Assembly: GCA_016256075.1 (NCBI GenBank)
Contig: SDVU01000044.1
Span: forward strand, 1-24,899
Direction: 5' to 3'
DNA length: 24,899 nucleotides
DNA from: Dictyocoela muelleri
Taxonomy: Eukaryota; Microsporidia
Shown here: positions 9,092 to 18,640 of the stretch, piece by piece
How positions within the stretch are numbered: the stretch's first letter is position 1
Layout: each line of letters starts with the position of its first letter
The notes under the pieces: model-generated
The model's database searches: none
What the model was told of the DNA's origin: nothing
What the model saw: only the letters and a program-made list of their open reading frames with translations
Position numbers and translations under genes: made by a program

Positions 9092-10414
9092 TTAATCACT
9101 ATCTGCTTCAATATCAGTACTCGTATAATCCTCACCTTCGCTTTCATAATCCTCATCTTCGTCTTCATCAATATCATTCGCTAACACTTCACTTCGAATC
9201 TGAATATTATGTTTGGCGAAGTATCTTTCCAAGGCACCAAATTCTTCTTTAAGAAGTGAGTTGAATAGAAATTGTCCATCATATGTAATTACCTTCATGT
9301 CGAATGTTTTACCAGTGTGGGAGCTGATGTTAATTCGAGAAAATTCGATAACTTGAATATCTGAGTGACGCATGTGTATCACCTTTGTCAGGAATAGTAA
9401 ACAATCATCCATTGGGTATATATGTCCTTCATATGCTTTTGTAAAGCATTTAATTCGTCGTTGATTATCTGATGTTACAAAATCTCCTTGTCTTATTGCC
9501 TTGATTCCCGAAAGTTCTTCCAAGATTATTGTAAATGATTCCCCTATGTCTCCAGTATATAGATTTTTCAGGTTCGGTTTATTTATTTTCAGTTCATCAT
9601 CAATATTAACTTCAATATCTTCTGAATAATCTTCAAAGGCTAAGACTATGTGTTCATAACGAGTCTGACCTTGCTTAATTGCCGGGTCAATTTTTAGCAC
9701 TAAAAATTGTTCCTTTTCTTCATCTTTCTGATTTTCAAGAAACCACATCATCTGGATTGAGCTGAAAAAAATTTGATGCTCGAAAGTTCTTCCGACCATT
9801 TTAACAAAATTTGGATAAAAAACGAAGGTGTTTTTACCTCTTGGGTAGAGTGACTGAATACTTTCGAATGTTACCACAGATTGTGCCTTTAATTGTGTGC
9901 ATCTTTCCGTAATATCTCGAAGGAGGGTTCCAGTATTGGCAACACTCATTTCAAAGACATTATCAATTCCACCTTTGAAAGTAATCAAGAGCTCATCTTT
10001 TATTTCCGTCACGCCATCAATTTCTTTTAATGGCACGTCAAAAATAGTTTTGTTAGTCCTGAATTCAAGATAATCACCAGTAACTCCTAATGTTCCATTT
10101 TGAGGTGTAGTCACTTCCAATTCTTTAGAGTAAACAGTTGTACTATACCATTCACTGCTGCATTTTTTAATATTTTCAGTCTGGTTTTCTGGGATGTTGT
10201 TAATGTTGAAAACAGTATTTTGTGCTGTTATTCGCAAGTTGTATCGACGAGTGCTTCGAAATATTTCCATTGTACGAATTTCTTCTTTTTTGATGGCAAG
10301 TACTTTCTGATCGTTAATGTTTTTGATTGCTATTCCTTGCTCTGCCATTTTTAAAGATATTGGAACTTCCTTGTCAGCTGTGAGAATTAAATCATCGAGT
10401 GTTATGACGTTCAT
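9092..10414 (-). CDS. POB3: FACT complex subunit Pob3/SSRP1
   Basis: 440 aa. With Spt16 it forms FACT, the nuclear histone chaperone that opens and rebuilds nucleosomes during transcription and replication. Domains in order: an N-terminal PH-like dimerisation part (about 1-100), the SSRP1/POB3 core (about 110-180, GDYLEFRTNKTIFDVPLKEI), a PH domain (185-275) with the signature PRG at 191-193, VKMVGRTFEHQI and KQGQT at 247-251, an Rtt106-like PH domain (310-400) with KAYEGHIYPMDDCLLFLTK, and an acidic tail (414-440). It ends without an HMG box, as in yeast Pob3 (552 aa) and unlike animal SSRP1. The start was set at the ATG whose complement is at 412-414 of the 10-kb line (10412-10414), because CCCC stands 2 nt before it and homology starts there; the reading frame continues 23 codons further upstream but with AT-rich junk. 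It faces away from the transposon nest at 10726-16310. Confidence 0.95.
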   Translation of the reverse strand: MNVITLDDLILTADKEVPISLKMAEQGIAIKNINDQKVLAIKKEEIRTMEIFRSTRRYNLRITAQNTVFNINNIPENQTENIKKCSSEWYSTTVYSKELEVTTPQNGTLGVTGDYLEFRTNKTIFDVPLKEIDGVTEIKDELLITFKGGIDNVFEMSVANTGTLLRDITERCTQLKAQSVVTFESIQSLYPRGKNTFVFYPNFVKMVGRTFEHQIFFSSIQMMWFLENQKDEEKEQFLVLKIDPAIKQGQTRYEHIVLAFEDYSEDIEVNIDDELKINKPNLKNLYTGDIGESFTIILEELSGIKAIRQGDFVTSDNQRRIKCFTKAYEGHIYPMDDCLLFLTKVIHMRHSDIQVIEFSRINISSHTGKTFDMKVITYDGQFLFNSLLKEEFGALERYFAKHNIQIRSEVLANDIDEDEDEDYESEGEDYTSTDIEADSD

Positions 10415-10416
10415 TT

Positions 10417-10420
10417 GGGG
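10417..10420 (-). promoter_or_regulatory. CCCC start signal of POB3
   Basis: On the minus strand the sequence reads CCACCCCAAATG. The C-run ends 2 nt before the ATG, as in other microsporidian genes, and supports the internal Met as start. Confidence 0.65.
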
Positions 10421-10436
10421 TGGCTTTGTAAAAATA

Positions 10437-10533
10437 TTAAAATCGTTTTTAAATTTAAAATAATTTTTAATTTTAAAAATCATTTTATTATTTAAAAATC
10501 ATTTTTAATTTTAAAAATCATTTTTAAAATCAG
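10437..10533. repeat. AT-rich iterated repeat before POB3
   Basis: TTTTTAATTTTAAAAATCATT recurs about three times with partial copies. It is the upstream leader region of POB3. Between it and R1 copy C (10534-10725) nothing is recognised. Confidence 0.75.
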
Positions 10534-10725
10534 CAAATATGAACAAAATAAATTGAGTTATTCAAAATTAAAAAATCCTAAGAAGCAAAAGTTCTCTTTA
10601 AAATTTTGCATTTAAATATGGAGACCCGATATATCAGTGATCAACAATATTAAATGCAAATTCAAGTATGATAGAGTTATTTATTAAATAATCAAGTAAT
10701 GATATTTATAAATAACCCATAGCAT

Positions 10726-10918
10726 TAATATACAGATGTTATAGTGTGGTATAGTTGATTAAGACATTGTATCTTTTATAGTGAATCAGAAATACTCTCC
10801 TGAATGTAGAGATTAGTGCGGTGACTCATCTCGGCAAAAAGTAGTAAATCTAAAAAATTCATGAAAAAGCATATAATTACCTGTATTCTGCTAAATCATT
10901 GATAAATCGTGTCGTATA
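10726..10918 (+). repeat. R1 repeat, copy C, left part
   Basis: Aligns from its start with the complement of copy B (TAATATACAG, GTTGATTAA, GATTAGTGCGGTGACTCATC, GCAAAAAGTAGT, CATTGATAAA). It stops at GTCG-TA where a pogo-type terminal repeat begins, and resumes at 16218. Lies about 310 bp upstream of POB3. Confidence 0.82.
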
Positions 10919-12140
10919 CAGTCAGCCCTCGATATATCGCCATAGTTTAAAAATTTTTGGAAATTGTTTTTTTGGTGGTTTAATGAGGGATGGCGATATA
11001 CGGAGGTTTCAATAAATTTTATACTAAAAAAACAATTTAAAACTATTAAGTAGAATTTAAAAAAATTATATAAAAAAAGAAATATTTTAAAATAGTCTCT
11101 TATATTTGAAATTTTAAAAACTTTAATTGTAACAAAATCTTGTTTATAAATAAAATATACAGTATTTTAATTATTAATTTTCAAAAAATAACAAAACCAA
11201 TACTCATTAAATAATAAGAATCTACTTTTAAAACAAAAATTGATAGTTTTTTTGTAAAAAAGTCTTGTATTCTTGAATAGTTGAACAGATAAAATAATAA
11301 CAGCATTAAATAAAGATTTATACAGGATAGCCCAAGAGTCACTTCACAGTTATAAACATTATTATAAAAGACAGTTGAAGTTAGGTAAATAAATAAACGA
11401 CAAATAAAAATGAAACTCCAAAGTTTTATTGTTTAAACATGACATCTTTCGAATGTTTTCCGTCATTATTGTAACAAATACACATTCATTACACTATATT
11501 TTGACTTACATATCCGATAGCAAAAGCATTGTCCTTGTTAAGTTCTTTTATAATGTTTTTTTAGTTCCTGGAGAGTTCTAGTATTATTAAAATACACTTT
11601 TTCTTTAAGGTAGCCCAAAAGAAAGAAATCAAGGGTGGGTAAATCCGGATATTGTGGTGGCCAAGAAACATCACCAAAGAGAGAAATTAAACGTTCAGGG
11701 AAAGCAGCTCTCAGCAATACCATGGTGTCTCTTTCTGTATGTGACGTATGTGCAGTGGCATAATCGTACTGGAACCAGAAGTTAAGCGTGTTAAAATCTT
11801 CAATTGTCGGTAATAAATATCCCTCGAGCCGTTTTCGGCAGTTCACTCCATTAACTATAACACCGCGCGGCCTTCACATCCTCGAAAAGTATAGAACAAT
11901 AATTCTCTCATTAGTTATACATGAAGAAATCGTAACCTTCTTTTAATGGCTTGATTGCGCGTGAATGATCTTTAGTTTTTTAACTCCCAGAATCTATAAT
12001 TTTATTATTGACATATCTATCCAAATGAAAATGGACCTCATCTGAAGTGATAGGATGTGAGCGTAATGCTTCATCGTTTGATAGCCTTAAAAATGTAAAT
12101 AGGAATTTCATTATTTTCAGGTAATCCGTAAACTGTAAAT

Positions 12141-12299
12141 GTTGCGCCACTTAATTTTTTTGTAAAGTTTTTCAGATCATTTTTAAGGTACGTTGCAATG
12201 AACTTCTTGAGAGCTCCAACTACGTAACACGTTTCGGAGTAAATGTTTGGTTTTCTTCTGTTACACTCGCAGCAATACGCTGAATTTTAGGTTTCATTT
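12141..12299 (-). repeat. Left copy of ~160-bp duplication flanking element X
   Basis: Matches 13661-13820 with shared runs ATGAACTTCTTGA, TAACACGTTTCGGAGT and ACGCTGAATT (about 80% by eye). It is mariner transposase coding DNA. Its right edge meets the start of element X. Confidence 0.85.
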
Positions 12300-13660
12300 G
12301 GCATAGAAAAAACCCGCCTTTGGTGTTTTTTTAGAATTAAAAAATAACAAAAAAAATACAATCGAATATAAGTATTTAATAAAATATAAATATTTTAATA
12401 TTTTTTTTAATATTTTAAAATACCGGGTTTTTATTAAATTCTAAATTTTGAACATGCCATCGATGTAAAAAAAAATTATTCTATTTTTACGCTGTCTTAT
12501 TCTATTGTTGAAATAATACATTATCGAAAGCATATTTATTATTTATAGCAGGGATGAGCAAGCTTTTTGAGTTGCGGGCCATATTAAAAAAATTAAAGTA
12601 TATGGTGGCCGCACATATAAAAATTCCTGGACTAGGTTTTTATTGGGGGCACAGAGAAACATTCATATATTTGAGCTTACAAAAAACTGAAAGAATATTT
12701 AAGCTTTCCTCTACTTACTACTATGGGAAAAATTTATATTTGAAAAAATCATAAAAACACATATTAGGACAAAGTACTAATATGATAATTTTGTGAGATT
12801 AGTTTAAATAAAAATATACCTACCATAGTAGTAAGTTATGCGAAATAATATTCTTTCGGTTTTTCATAAGCCCAAATATATGAATGTTTCCTTGTCACTC
12901 TAATAAAAACCTAATATCCAAACATTTTTTCATCGTCATATAAGAAAGATTTTGATAATCAATCTCAATAAACTTAAAAACAGCTTATTTATAATAAAAG
13001 TTTAATAATATACCAAATATATGTAATTTTCTATTTGCACGCGGGTCGGACAAAATATCTGGCGGGCCACATTTGGCCCGTGGGCCGCTGTTTGTCTACC
13101 CATGATTTATAGTATATCAAGATTCTTTTTGTCTTTTTGTTATTTTGTTTTTTTCTAATATTATAAATTTAATTTTCCTTATAAATATTTTATAATTTTA
13201 AAACATGCTAATTAAACATAAATATTACTATTATATTTTATTTTCTCTCTATTTTTATGATTTTTTTTCCATTCTAAGTAATATTTCTGTTTCATACATT
13301 TGATAATATATTTTTTCTTTTAAAAAAAATAATAATATTCAAATTAAGAGTTACTCTTCTTTGTATTTCACCCAGTGCGTCTCCAATAATCAAATTTTTC
13401 TATTTTTAAATCAAAATTAAAGATTTAATCGAATTAATAATTTTCTTTTTATTATTTATTTAAATTTATAATTTGATATTTTTTTACATTTTAAGGATAC
13501 TTCATTTTCTAAAAAAATAAAAATCTAATTAGAATAAATAAATCTCTTTGTTTTTTATTCTAACACGCGAATTTATAATTTTTTAAAAAGGCGTTTTTTT
13601 TTTTCCAAAAATGTCTTTTCCCAAATGGAAAAAACGCGCAAAAGTCATTTTTTCCATTAG
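12300..13660. mobile_element. Element X, unclassified insertion in the mariner
   Basis: 1361 bp, of which 564 bp are a later hAT MITE with its target copy, leaving about 800 bp without recognisable coding sequence. The ends are loosely inverted: left GCATAGAAAAAACCCGCC, right complement CTAATGGAAAAAATGACTTT and GCGCGTTTTTTCC. The right end holds a hairpin with arms TGGAAAAAA / TTTTTTCCA. Like the three MULEs here it is flanked by a long direct duplication, so it may be a non-autonomous MULE, but that is inference. The AT-rich interior (13113-13590) shows nothing else. Confidence 0.6.
12549..13104. mobile_element. hAT foldback MITE with perfect 8-bp target duplication
   Basis: The termini are of hAT type: left CAGGGATGAGCAAGC, then GTTGCGGGCC; right complement CATGGGTAGACAAACAGCGG followed by CCC and CGGGCC. 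ATTTATAG lies on both sides (12541-12548 and 13105-13112), an exact 8-bp target duplication as hAT elements make. The interior is a long inverted repeat: 12636-12733 pairs with 12822-12917 (shared AAACATTCATATATTTG, TTACTACTATGG). The short open frame inside is chance. It is probably one of the younger insertions, given the intact duplication. Confidence 0.93.
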
Positions 13661-13820
13661 GGTTGCAGCTTGAAATTAATATGTAAAGCTTTTTCAGATC
13701 CTTTTTGAGATACGTAGAAATGAACTTCTTGAAAGCTCTAACTGCTTAACACGTTTCGGAGTCGAAGTTTGGTTTCTTCCGTTATACTTGCAGCAACACG
13801 CTGAATTGTGGTTTCTTTTT
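13661..13820 (-). repeat. Right copy of ~160-bp duplication flanking element X
   Basis: Second copy of mariner positions 12141-12299, starting where element X ends (CCATTAG then GGTTGCAGC). Confidence 0.85.
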
Positions 13821-14064
13821 TTATCGAAGACGTTCCTCCGATGCGGGTTATGTCAGCTGTTGATCCTGTTTCTCTAAATTTTGAAGCCATAAAAATAATG
13901 CAATGTCTAGATGTCTTTCTTGATAAAATAGTCTTGTAAACACCCTATTACTCGAATTAACGTTTCATTATATTTAAAGTAGCATACAACTATTTTTACT
14001 CTTTATTCCTGCCTGTAAATCGTCATATTGTGGTAGGGGGATATTTTAATATGAAACTATGATA

Positions 14065-15820
14065 CAGTCTACTCTCTGTATAACGAACACTCACAGTAAA
14101 CTTTTTTTAAAATGTTCAGTTTTCAAAAATAAATGATCATTTTAATTAAATTATTTATTGATTTCTTTTTTATAAAGTCTAGCAATTTACTTTTCTTTTT
14201 GTTTGTTTTTCTTTTAAAGACTCTTTTAAATCATATAATTTATCTAAATTATCTAGACAATATTGGATTAAATATTTTTATAGTTTTAATATAGAATCGA
14301 ATGCATCGTAGTGAGTCAGTTGATCTTCTATGCCGGTTTCATTCTGCAAGAAAACTTCATCTTCTCTAAAATTAGATAGATTTTCTGATTTCCTTATTTT
14401 TTCCGAAATCATTTCGAAGAGTTCTTCCTCATTTTGATAAGTCTGACAACAGGAAGGTTCACAAGAATCTGGTTTGATTTCCTCTGAGTCTAACATTTTT
14501 TGATCGTTCAACTTTGCATTCTAGATAGCTTTAGAATAACAATTTATTATGACTTCTTTAGTTACACTTCTCTGGGCTTCCAAAATCAACACAAAGGCAT
14601 CAAAGACCTCTATCTGCGACAATAAATTACTGTAGTTAAGATTTAGATTTAAGTCTAATTCGAAGTTTATTTTTGCATTTAATTTCTTATTATAAAGACA
14701 TTTAAATGATTTTTTTATTCCCTGATCGAGTGGTTTAATCTTCGATGTGAAATTAGGTGAAAAGTATAATAATTTAATATTGCTAATTCTACATCTAATT
14801 GGTGCAAAGTCGTTGTCAAGGGTTAATAATATATTTCGAGTTTCTGATTCATTTTGTAATTTAATCTATCTAACCATTGTTAAAAAGTGTAAGATTCATC
14901 CAAGCTTTCTTATTATGCGCGTAATCATTTTTAAGCTCATCAAATTTCAAATCCTTGAAACACGTAGAGTTTTAGATTTACCAATTAGAAAAAATTTATT
15001 TTTTCCCCAAGCATACTGACAAAAAACAGAATAGTTAGTCTCTTTTGAAAAATTTCCACTAATTTCATTTTCAGTACTATGACATAAAGTTCTAGTTGGA
15101 TTACATTTAAATAACATTTTTGATTTATCACAATTAAAAACATCAGCTTTACTATAGCTTGATAGTTTTTTTTGAATATTGAGAACCAAATTCTTCAATA
15201 ATATTGTTACTAACAAGTCCGGATTCTCCCCGAACTACCTACATTTTATATTATGTTTAATCTTAAACTTTTGTAACCATCTATCCGAAGCTTTAATATC
15301 ATACAACTTATAGAGACAAGCTAATTTTAAAGCCATCTTTTGTAAGTTCGAATCTTGAATGGTTCAAAATCCCCTTTTTTTAAATAAAAACTATCTAAAT
15401 ATTTCTTCATCAAATATCTTTGTTGAAAAATTGGCTTTTCTCTTATTAACTTTTGATCTACTTCTTCTTTTAAGATTTTCTCACCATTATTAAGAATTTC
15501 ATTTATTGTTCTTGATACAAGATTAAAATCTTCATTAGCTCTATTTGTGTTTTTTTAAAATTTTTCTTCTTGTATTGAACAATATCTTTCTTCTCGGCTA
15601 AAGTACAGCGTTTTCTTTTTTTTTTGTATTTTCATTTTCTAACATATTATAAAGGGTAAATTTTTTTTTTCTAAAAAATGTTCAGATGTAAAAAAACCTG
15701 TGTTAATTTTAGAACAATCAGGATTTATACTCAAAAAACGATCAAGACTACCTTTAAAAAAATGTTCAGTTTTAAAGAATGTTCGGTATTATGAGAGTTC
15801 GTTATTTTGATGGTAGACTG
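14065..15820 (-). mobile_element. Tigger/pogo element, near full length
   Basis: 1756 bp. The terminal inverted repeats begin CAGTCTAC on both strands and share AACGAACWCTC and an AATGTTCAGTTTT-like block. The TA target is duplicated (14063-14064, 15821-15822). It sits in the 5' untranslated part of the mariner and in the same orientation. It encodes one transposase with stops and frameshifts. Confidence 0.92.
14278..15642 (-). pseudogene. Tigger/pogo transposase (broken)
   Basis: All family domains are visible in order. A psq-type helix-turn-helix (RKRCTLAEKKDIVQYKKK, about 15560-15620) is followed by a CENP-B-type helix-turn-helix (DIKASDRWLQKFKIKHNIK, about 15250-15300). In the DDE domain, ADVFNCDKS has the first Asp, then LIGKSKTLRV, ILLTLDNDFAP with the second Asp, NIKLLYFSPNFTSKIKPLDQ and GIKKSFK. 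The tail has DAFVLILEAQRSVTKEVIIN, CYSKAI and a stop where Trp is usual, then an acidic end (14278-14511). About half a dozen breaks. Confidence 0.88.
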
Positions 15821-15961
15821 TATATACCTAATAGCTGTATCACAGATACTGTTAGAAAATTTGAAATTTTTATTTTATTTGTAGTTTATTTGATTTACCA
15901 AACCATAACAGTTCTTTTATAATAAATGTTTTCAACCGTGAAGTGACTCTTGGGCACCCTG

Positions 15962-16217
15962 AACAAAAAATAAAAAACTAAATTGCAAACAATTATAATT
16001 TATTTAAACATATAGACATATGGATTCAATATCTTATTTAAAAACATATAGAAAATGATATATTATTAGATATGAAAATAAAACTAGCATTTTTATTTTT
16101 TTAAGAATCCGAAACAAAGCAAACCTCTCTGTTTTTCATTTGATTCGCGATCTTTCAAATCTTATCATGAACAAATTTTAACATATTAATCGTTTTTTCT
16201 TTCAAGGGACTTAACAG
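15962..16217. other. Right arm of the short pogo-type element
   Basis: AT-rich sequence between the mariner right end and the pogo-type right end. No gene. It is the counterpart of 10919-11322. Confidence 0.55.
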
Positions 16218-16310
16218 TATTATTAATTGCACCTAAGAACCAAAGGTATAGACCAAGATGCGTTTCAGTGAGTTAGGTTTGCTTGAAAATGCAGTGTAAT
16301 CGTGAGTTGA
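16218..16310 (+). repeat. R1 repeat, copy C, right part
   Basis: TATTATTAATTGCACCTAAG, then GAACCAAAGGTATAGACCAA, continues R1 as in copy D (TATTATTGGAACACCAGGAA, CCAAAGGTCACAGACCAA). It ends with GCAGTGTAAT like the copy D and B ends. About 36 bp present in D are absent at the junction. 16311-16599 shows no recognisable feature. Confidence 0.65.
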
Positions 16311-16599
16311 TATTACATTCTTGTTAAATTGAGGTTTTTTTGTACAAGTAGACGTTGTTATTAGTGTTTGTTAAAGTGTAAGCGGCTAATGAAAGAGCTT
16401 AGTCGAAATAAATATTTTTTTTTCTTTTTTCCAAAAATTCATTTTGTATTAAATATTTTTTCAAATATTTTTTTACGCATTGAAAGCAGAATTTATATCA
16501 ATGAGGTTTTGTCTATAATTATCACAAAATTCTACACATTTTCATTTTTTCATCTTCAGATCTTCGGTTTTTTTAGATATTTATTAAATACAAATCATC

Positions 16600-17440
16600 A
16601 AAGTTTAAAAATTCATCATCGAGATCAAAATCTACCAATTCAATATTATTATTCGGGGAACAATTCATCAAATTAAAAAAAATATTATATCCACATATAT
16701 ATATTAGTTTCGATTATATTATAACAATATTATTAATTGTTGACTTTACGCGACAACTGGGTGTTTTTAATATTTAACCGTTATATTTCAACGATTTATA
16801 ATATTTTCTCTTGAAACACTATCCCATGCTCACTTACATAATTTATAACATCTCTCAAATTTATATTTTAAAAGCAATCATTAACAGGGTTGTTATTTTC
16901 ATTTCTAAAAGAACACAACGCAATAAAAATTTTTTTAAAAGATGCTTTAAATGTTTTTATTATCCCCGAATCTAGGGATTGATGTAATGCAATGAAATTT
17001 GAACGATGTACACATTTAAATATATTTAGTTCCATTTTTTTGTCAAGACATTGGGAATTATCTAAAATTAATAATATTTTTCTTTTTTGACTAGCAAGTA
17101 AAAAGACAAAATTTGCGTATTCATTTTCCAAAATCTTCAGTTAAAAACCAAGAACTCAAATTATTCACATAATCACAAAGAAATTTATTGATTAAAATTT
17201 TTTAAGGTCTTATTTTTCAATACTTACCTACAATAGTTAACTTTTTCTTATCATTACAGTTTGAATTTACACCGTAAAATACTGCAACACGATTTTTTTT
17301 ATTATTAAAGCCTCTATTATCACCTTGTTAGTGTTTTTCTTTCTCGGTATTTTTCAATAAAATATACATCTCTCCTCCATATTATACACGTTTTGAGGAC
17401 CATATTCTCAAATTCGTTGTAAATTATCTGTATAGTATTA
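16600..17440 (-). pseudogene. Tigger/jerky-type transposase relic
   Basis: Read right to left: EYGPQNVYNMEERCI (first catalytic region, 17360-17400), GDNRGFNNKKNRVAVFYGVN and DKKKLTIVGK (17225-17325), YVNNLSSWFLTEDFGK (17125-17175), then KRKILLILDNSQCLD with the second Asp, SGIIKTFKASFKK (16868-17131), LRDVINYVSEHG (16815-16855) and an acidic DFDLDDEF end near 16620. The order matches pogo/Tigger/jerky DDE transposases. Neither the DNA-binding part nor terminal repeats were found. It belongs to another family than 14065-15820, since the proteins differ strongly. Confidence 0.72.
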
Positions 17441-17571
17441 CAAAAACAATTAATATATACCTACCCTTTACGTTTTTATTCATTGGTTTTATATTATTTT
17501 TTTAAATTGTAAAGCCACCTTTTTCATCGAAATTTTCGATTTTTAATTGTTCAGCTTAATTTTATGCTTTA

Positions 17572-17643
17572 ATTTTTATCATATCTTTCTTCAATATTAA
17601 ATTTGCAGATTATTATTCATTTTCTTAATTTTTCATCTAAATC
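17572..17643 (+). repeat. Left copy of ~70-bp duplication flanking MULE A
   Basis: ATCATATCT, TCAATATTAAATT and GATT recur in the same order at 20836-20905, directly outside the right end of MULE A. The first 40 bases match at about 80%; the rest is weak. Confidence 0.6.
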
Positions 17644-17734
17644 GCGTTAAGTCGCAATCCAGCCAAATTGGCTGAGTTGCGACGTTATAAACCCAAAAAT
17701 ATACCTTTATGGTTGAAATAAATCATGAAAAAAT

Positions 17735-18640
17735 TAGAATTAAAAGATCACAGAGAGACGCATCTATTCTTTTATATAAAGGATATAGTTACAGAAAAAG
17801 ATACTAGACATCTAATGCAGGTATATAGAGGTTATGAATTAATAAATGCGGCGAGGGTATAAAAGATCAGTAAAGATGGGTCGATAATATTTCTAAGGAA
17901 GCATAATCATCTATCGAACTTTGCCGATACCGGAGCATTATATATTTCCGGTATTTTGAAGAAAAGAGCAGTTGATACAGTATTAACTTCGATAAATATA
18001 ATTTGAGGTGCACCAGATTCGTTTAATTCGAGGCATACTGCATTTTACCGAAATATGATCATCTTCGAAAAAAAAGGCCGGACAGGAACAAAAATAATTT
18101 TTTAATTAAACCTAGAGTCTGATATCATGGAATCAATAAAATATACTGAAACTGGTAGTTTGTTTTACTTATATGATTATGGTATTAATTCTCAAGACAA
18201 AGTAATTATATTTGGAACATAAAGTTTATTTTTCATTTATTTTCTTGTAATATTTATTTTTCAATGGCTCATTTAGATCTCGTCTCTCGAATTTTCACCA
18301 AATATAAACGATTTAGAAATTTACAATATAAAATCATTTCCATTTTGTTATTTTTTGATGAAAACGAAGTCAAAAGACTATGAACTCGGTTTTGATACCC
18401 TTTCTGAATGTACTAAAATGTCCAAGAAAAAAAGGATTGATTGAAAAAGCAGCCTACTTAGCAAAATCGAACGTATTTTCTCTAGCAATATTCATGTTCT
18501 TTTTATTTCTGTCAAAGTATTTATATAGACATTTTAAATAATTTTTTGTAAAAAAATATAAAAATGATGCTGATTTTAGATTAACCGTTATAATCTATAT
18601 TGCATTTACATTTATACCTATAGATGCAAAGAATGAACCA
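17735..18640 (+). pseudogene. MULE A transposase, N-terminal and middle part (broken)
   Basis: YRGYELINAARV, then SKDGSIIFLRKHNHLSNFAD (17825-17935) is a degenerate FLYWCH finger ending in the H-x-H pair. The transposase part follows with SLFYLYDYGINSQDKVIIFG (18155-18220), SFPFCYFLMKTKSKDYELGF (18325-18390) and, at the edge of MULE B, DADFRLTVIIYIAFTFIPID, which is the typical FRL-x-V...A-x-x-F-x-P stretch. Several stops and frame changes. Confidence 0.75.
18561..18640 (+). repeat. Left copy of ~80-bp duplication flanking MULE B
   Basis: Aligns end to end with 20170-20253 (AAAATGATGCTGATTTTAGA against AAAATTGATGCTTATTTTAG, then ATAGATGCAAWGAATGAAC; about 78-80%). Confidence 0.82.

Larger units (their letters stand above)
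11538..13890 (-). pseudogene. Tc1/mariner-family transposase (broken, split by element X)
   Basis: The start at 13890 reads MASKFRETGSTADITRIGGT and continues TTIQRVAASITEET, an N-terminal helix-turn-helix like that of mariner relatives. A stop follows near residue 52. The C-terminal part (11538-11846) has YDYATAHTSHTERD, then FGDVSWPPQYPDLPTLDFFL and GYLKEKVYFNNTRTLQELK: a catalytic Asp before the A-T-A-H-T motif and the PDL-x-x-DFFL box with the third acidic residue. The middle (11847-12140) is present with many stops. This lineage is common in arthropods, including hosts of microsporidia. The segment 12141-12299 occurs again at 13661-13820. Confidence 0.82.
11323..15961 (-). mobile_element. 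Mariner element carrying two later insertions
   Basis: The terminal repeats match over about 45 bases: left GCCCAAGAGTCACTTCAC followed by a GTTATAAACATTATTATAAA-like stretch, and the complement of 15903-15961 on the right. The left end adjoins TA (11321-11322); on the right the flank is AA, perhaps mutated. Subtracting the Tigger (14065-15820), element X (12300-13660) and one copy of the 160-bp duplication leaves about 1.36 kb, a normal mariner length. Confidence 0.88.
10919..16217. mobile_element. Short non-autonomous pogo/Tigger-type element, host of the nest
   Basis: The left end CAGTCAGCCCTCGATATATC at a TA is a classic pogo/Tigger terminal repeat and has a subterminal inverse (GGCGATATACGGAGG near 10990). 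The right end, read inward from 16217, is CTGTTAAGTCCCTTGA, again beside TA (16218-16219). The target in R1 is restored exactly: GTCG-TA-TTATTAATTG here against GACG-TA-TTATTGG in copy D. Without the mariner nest it is only about 660 bp with no coding sequence. Confidence 0.7.

Noticed and set aside
10100-10354. 84-residue plus-strand frame inside POB3
   Set aside because: Shadow on the opposite strand of a well-conserved gene.
10415-10483. Upstream ATG of the POB3 frame (23 extra residues)
   Set aside because: The extra residues are translated AT repeat; CCCC and homology support the internal Met.
12554-12754. 66-residue frame
   Set aside because: Lies wholly within the hAT MITE arm and matches no family.
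16368-16676. 102-residue plus-strand frame
   Set aside because: Overlaps the Tigger/jerky relic on the other strand and has AT-driven composition without domain signal.
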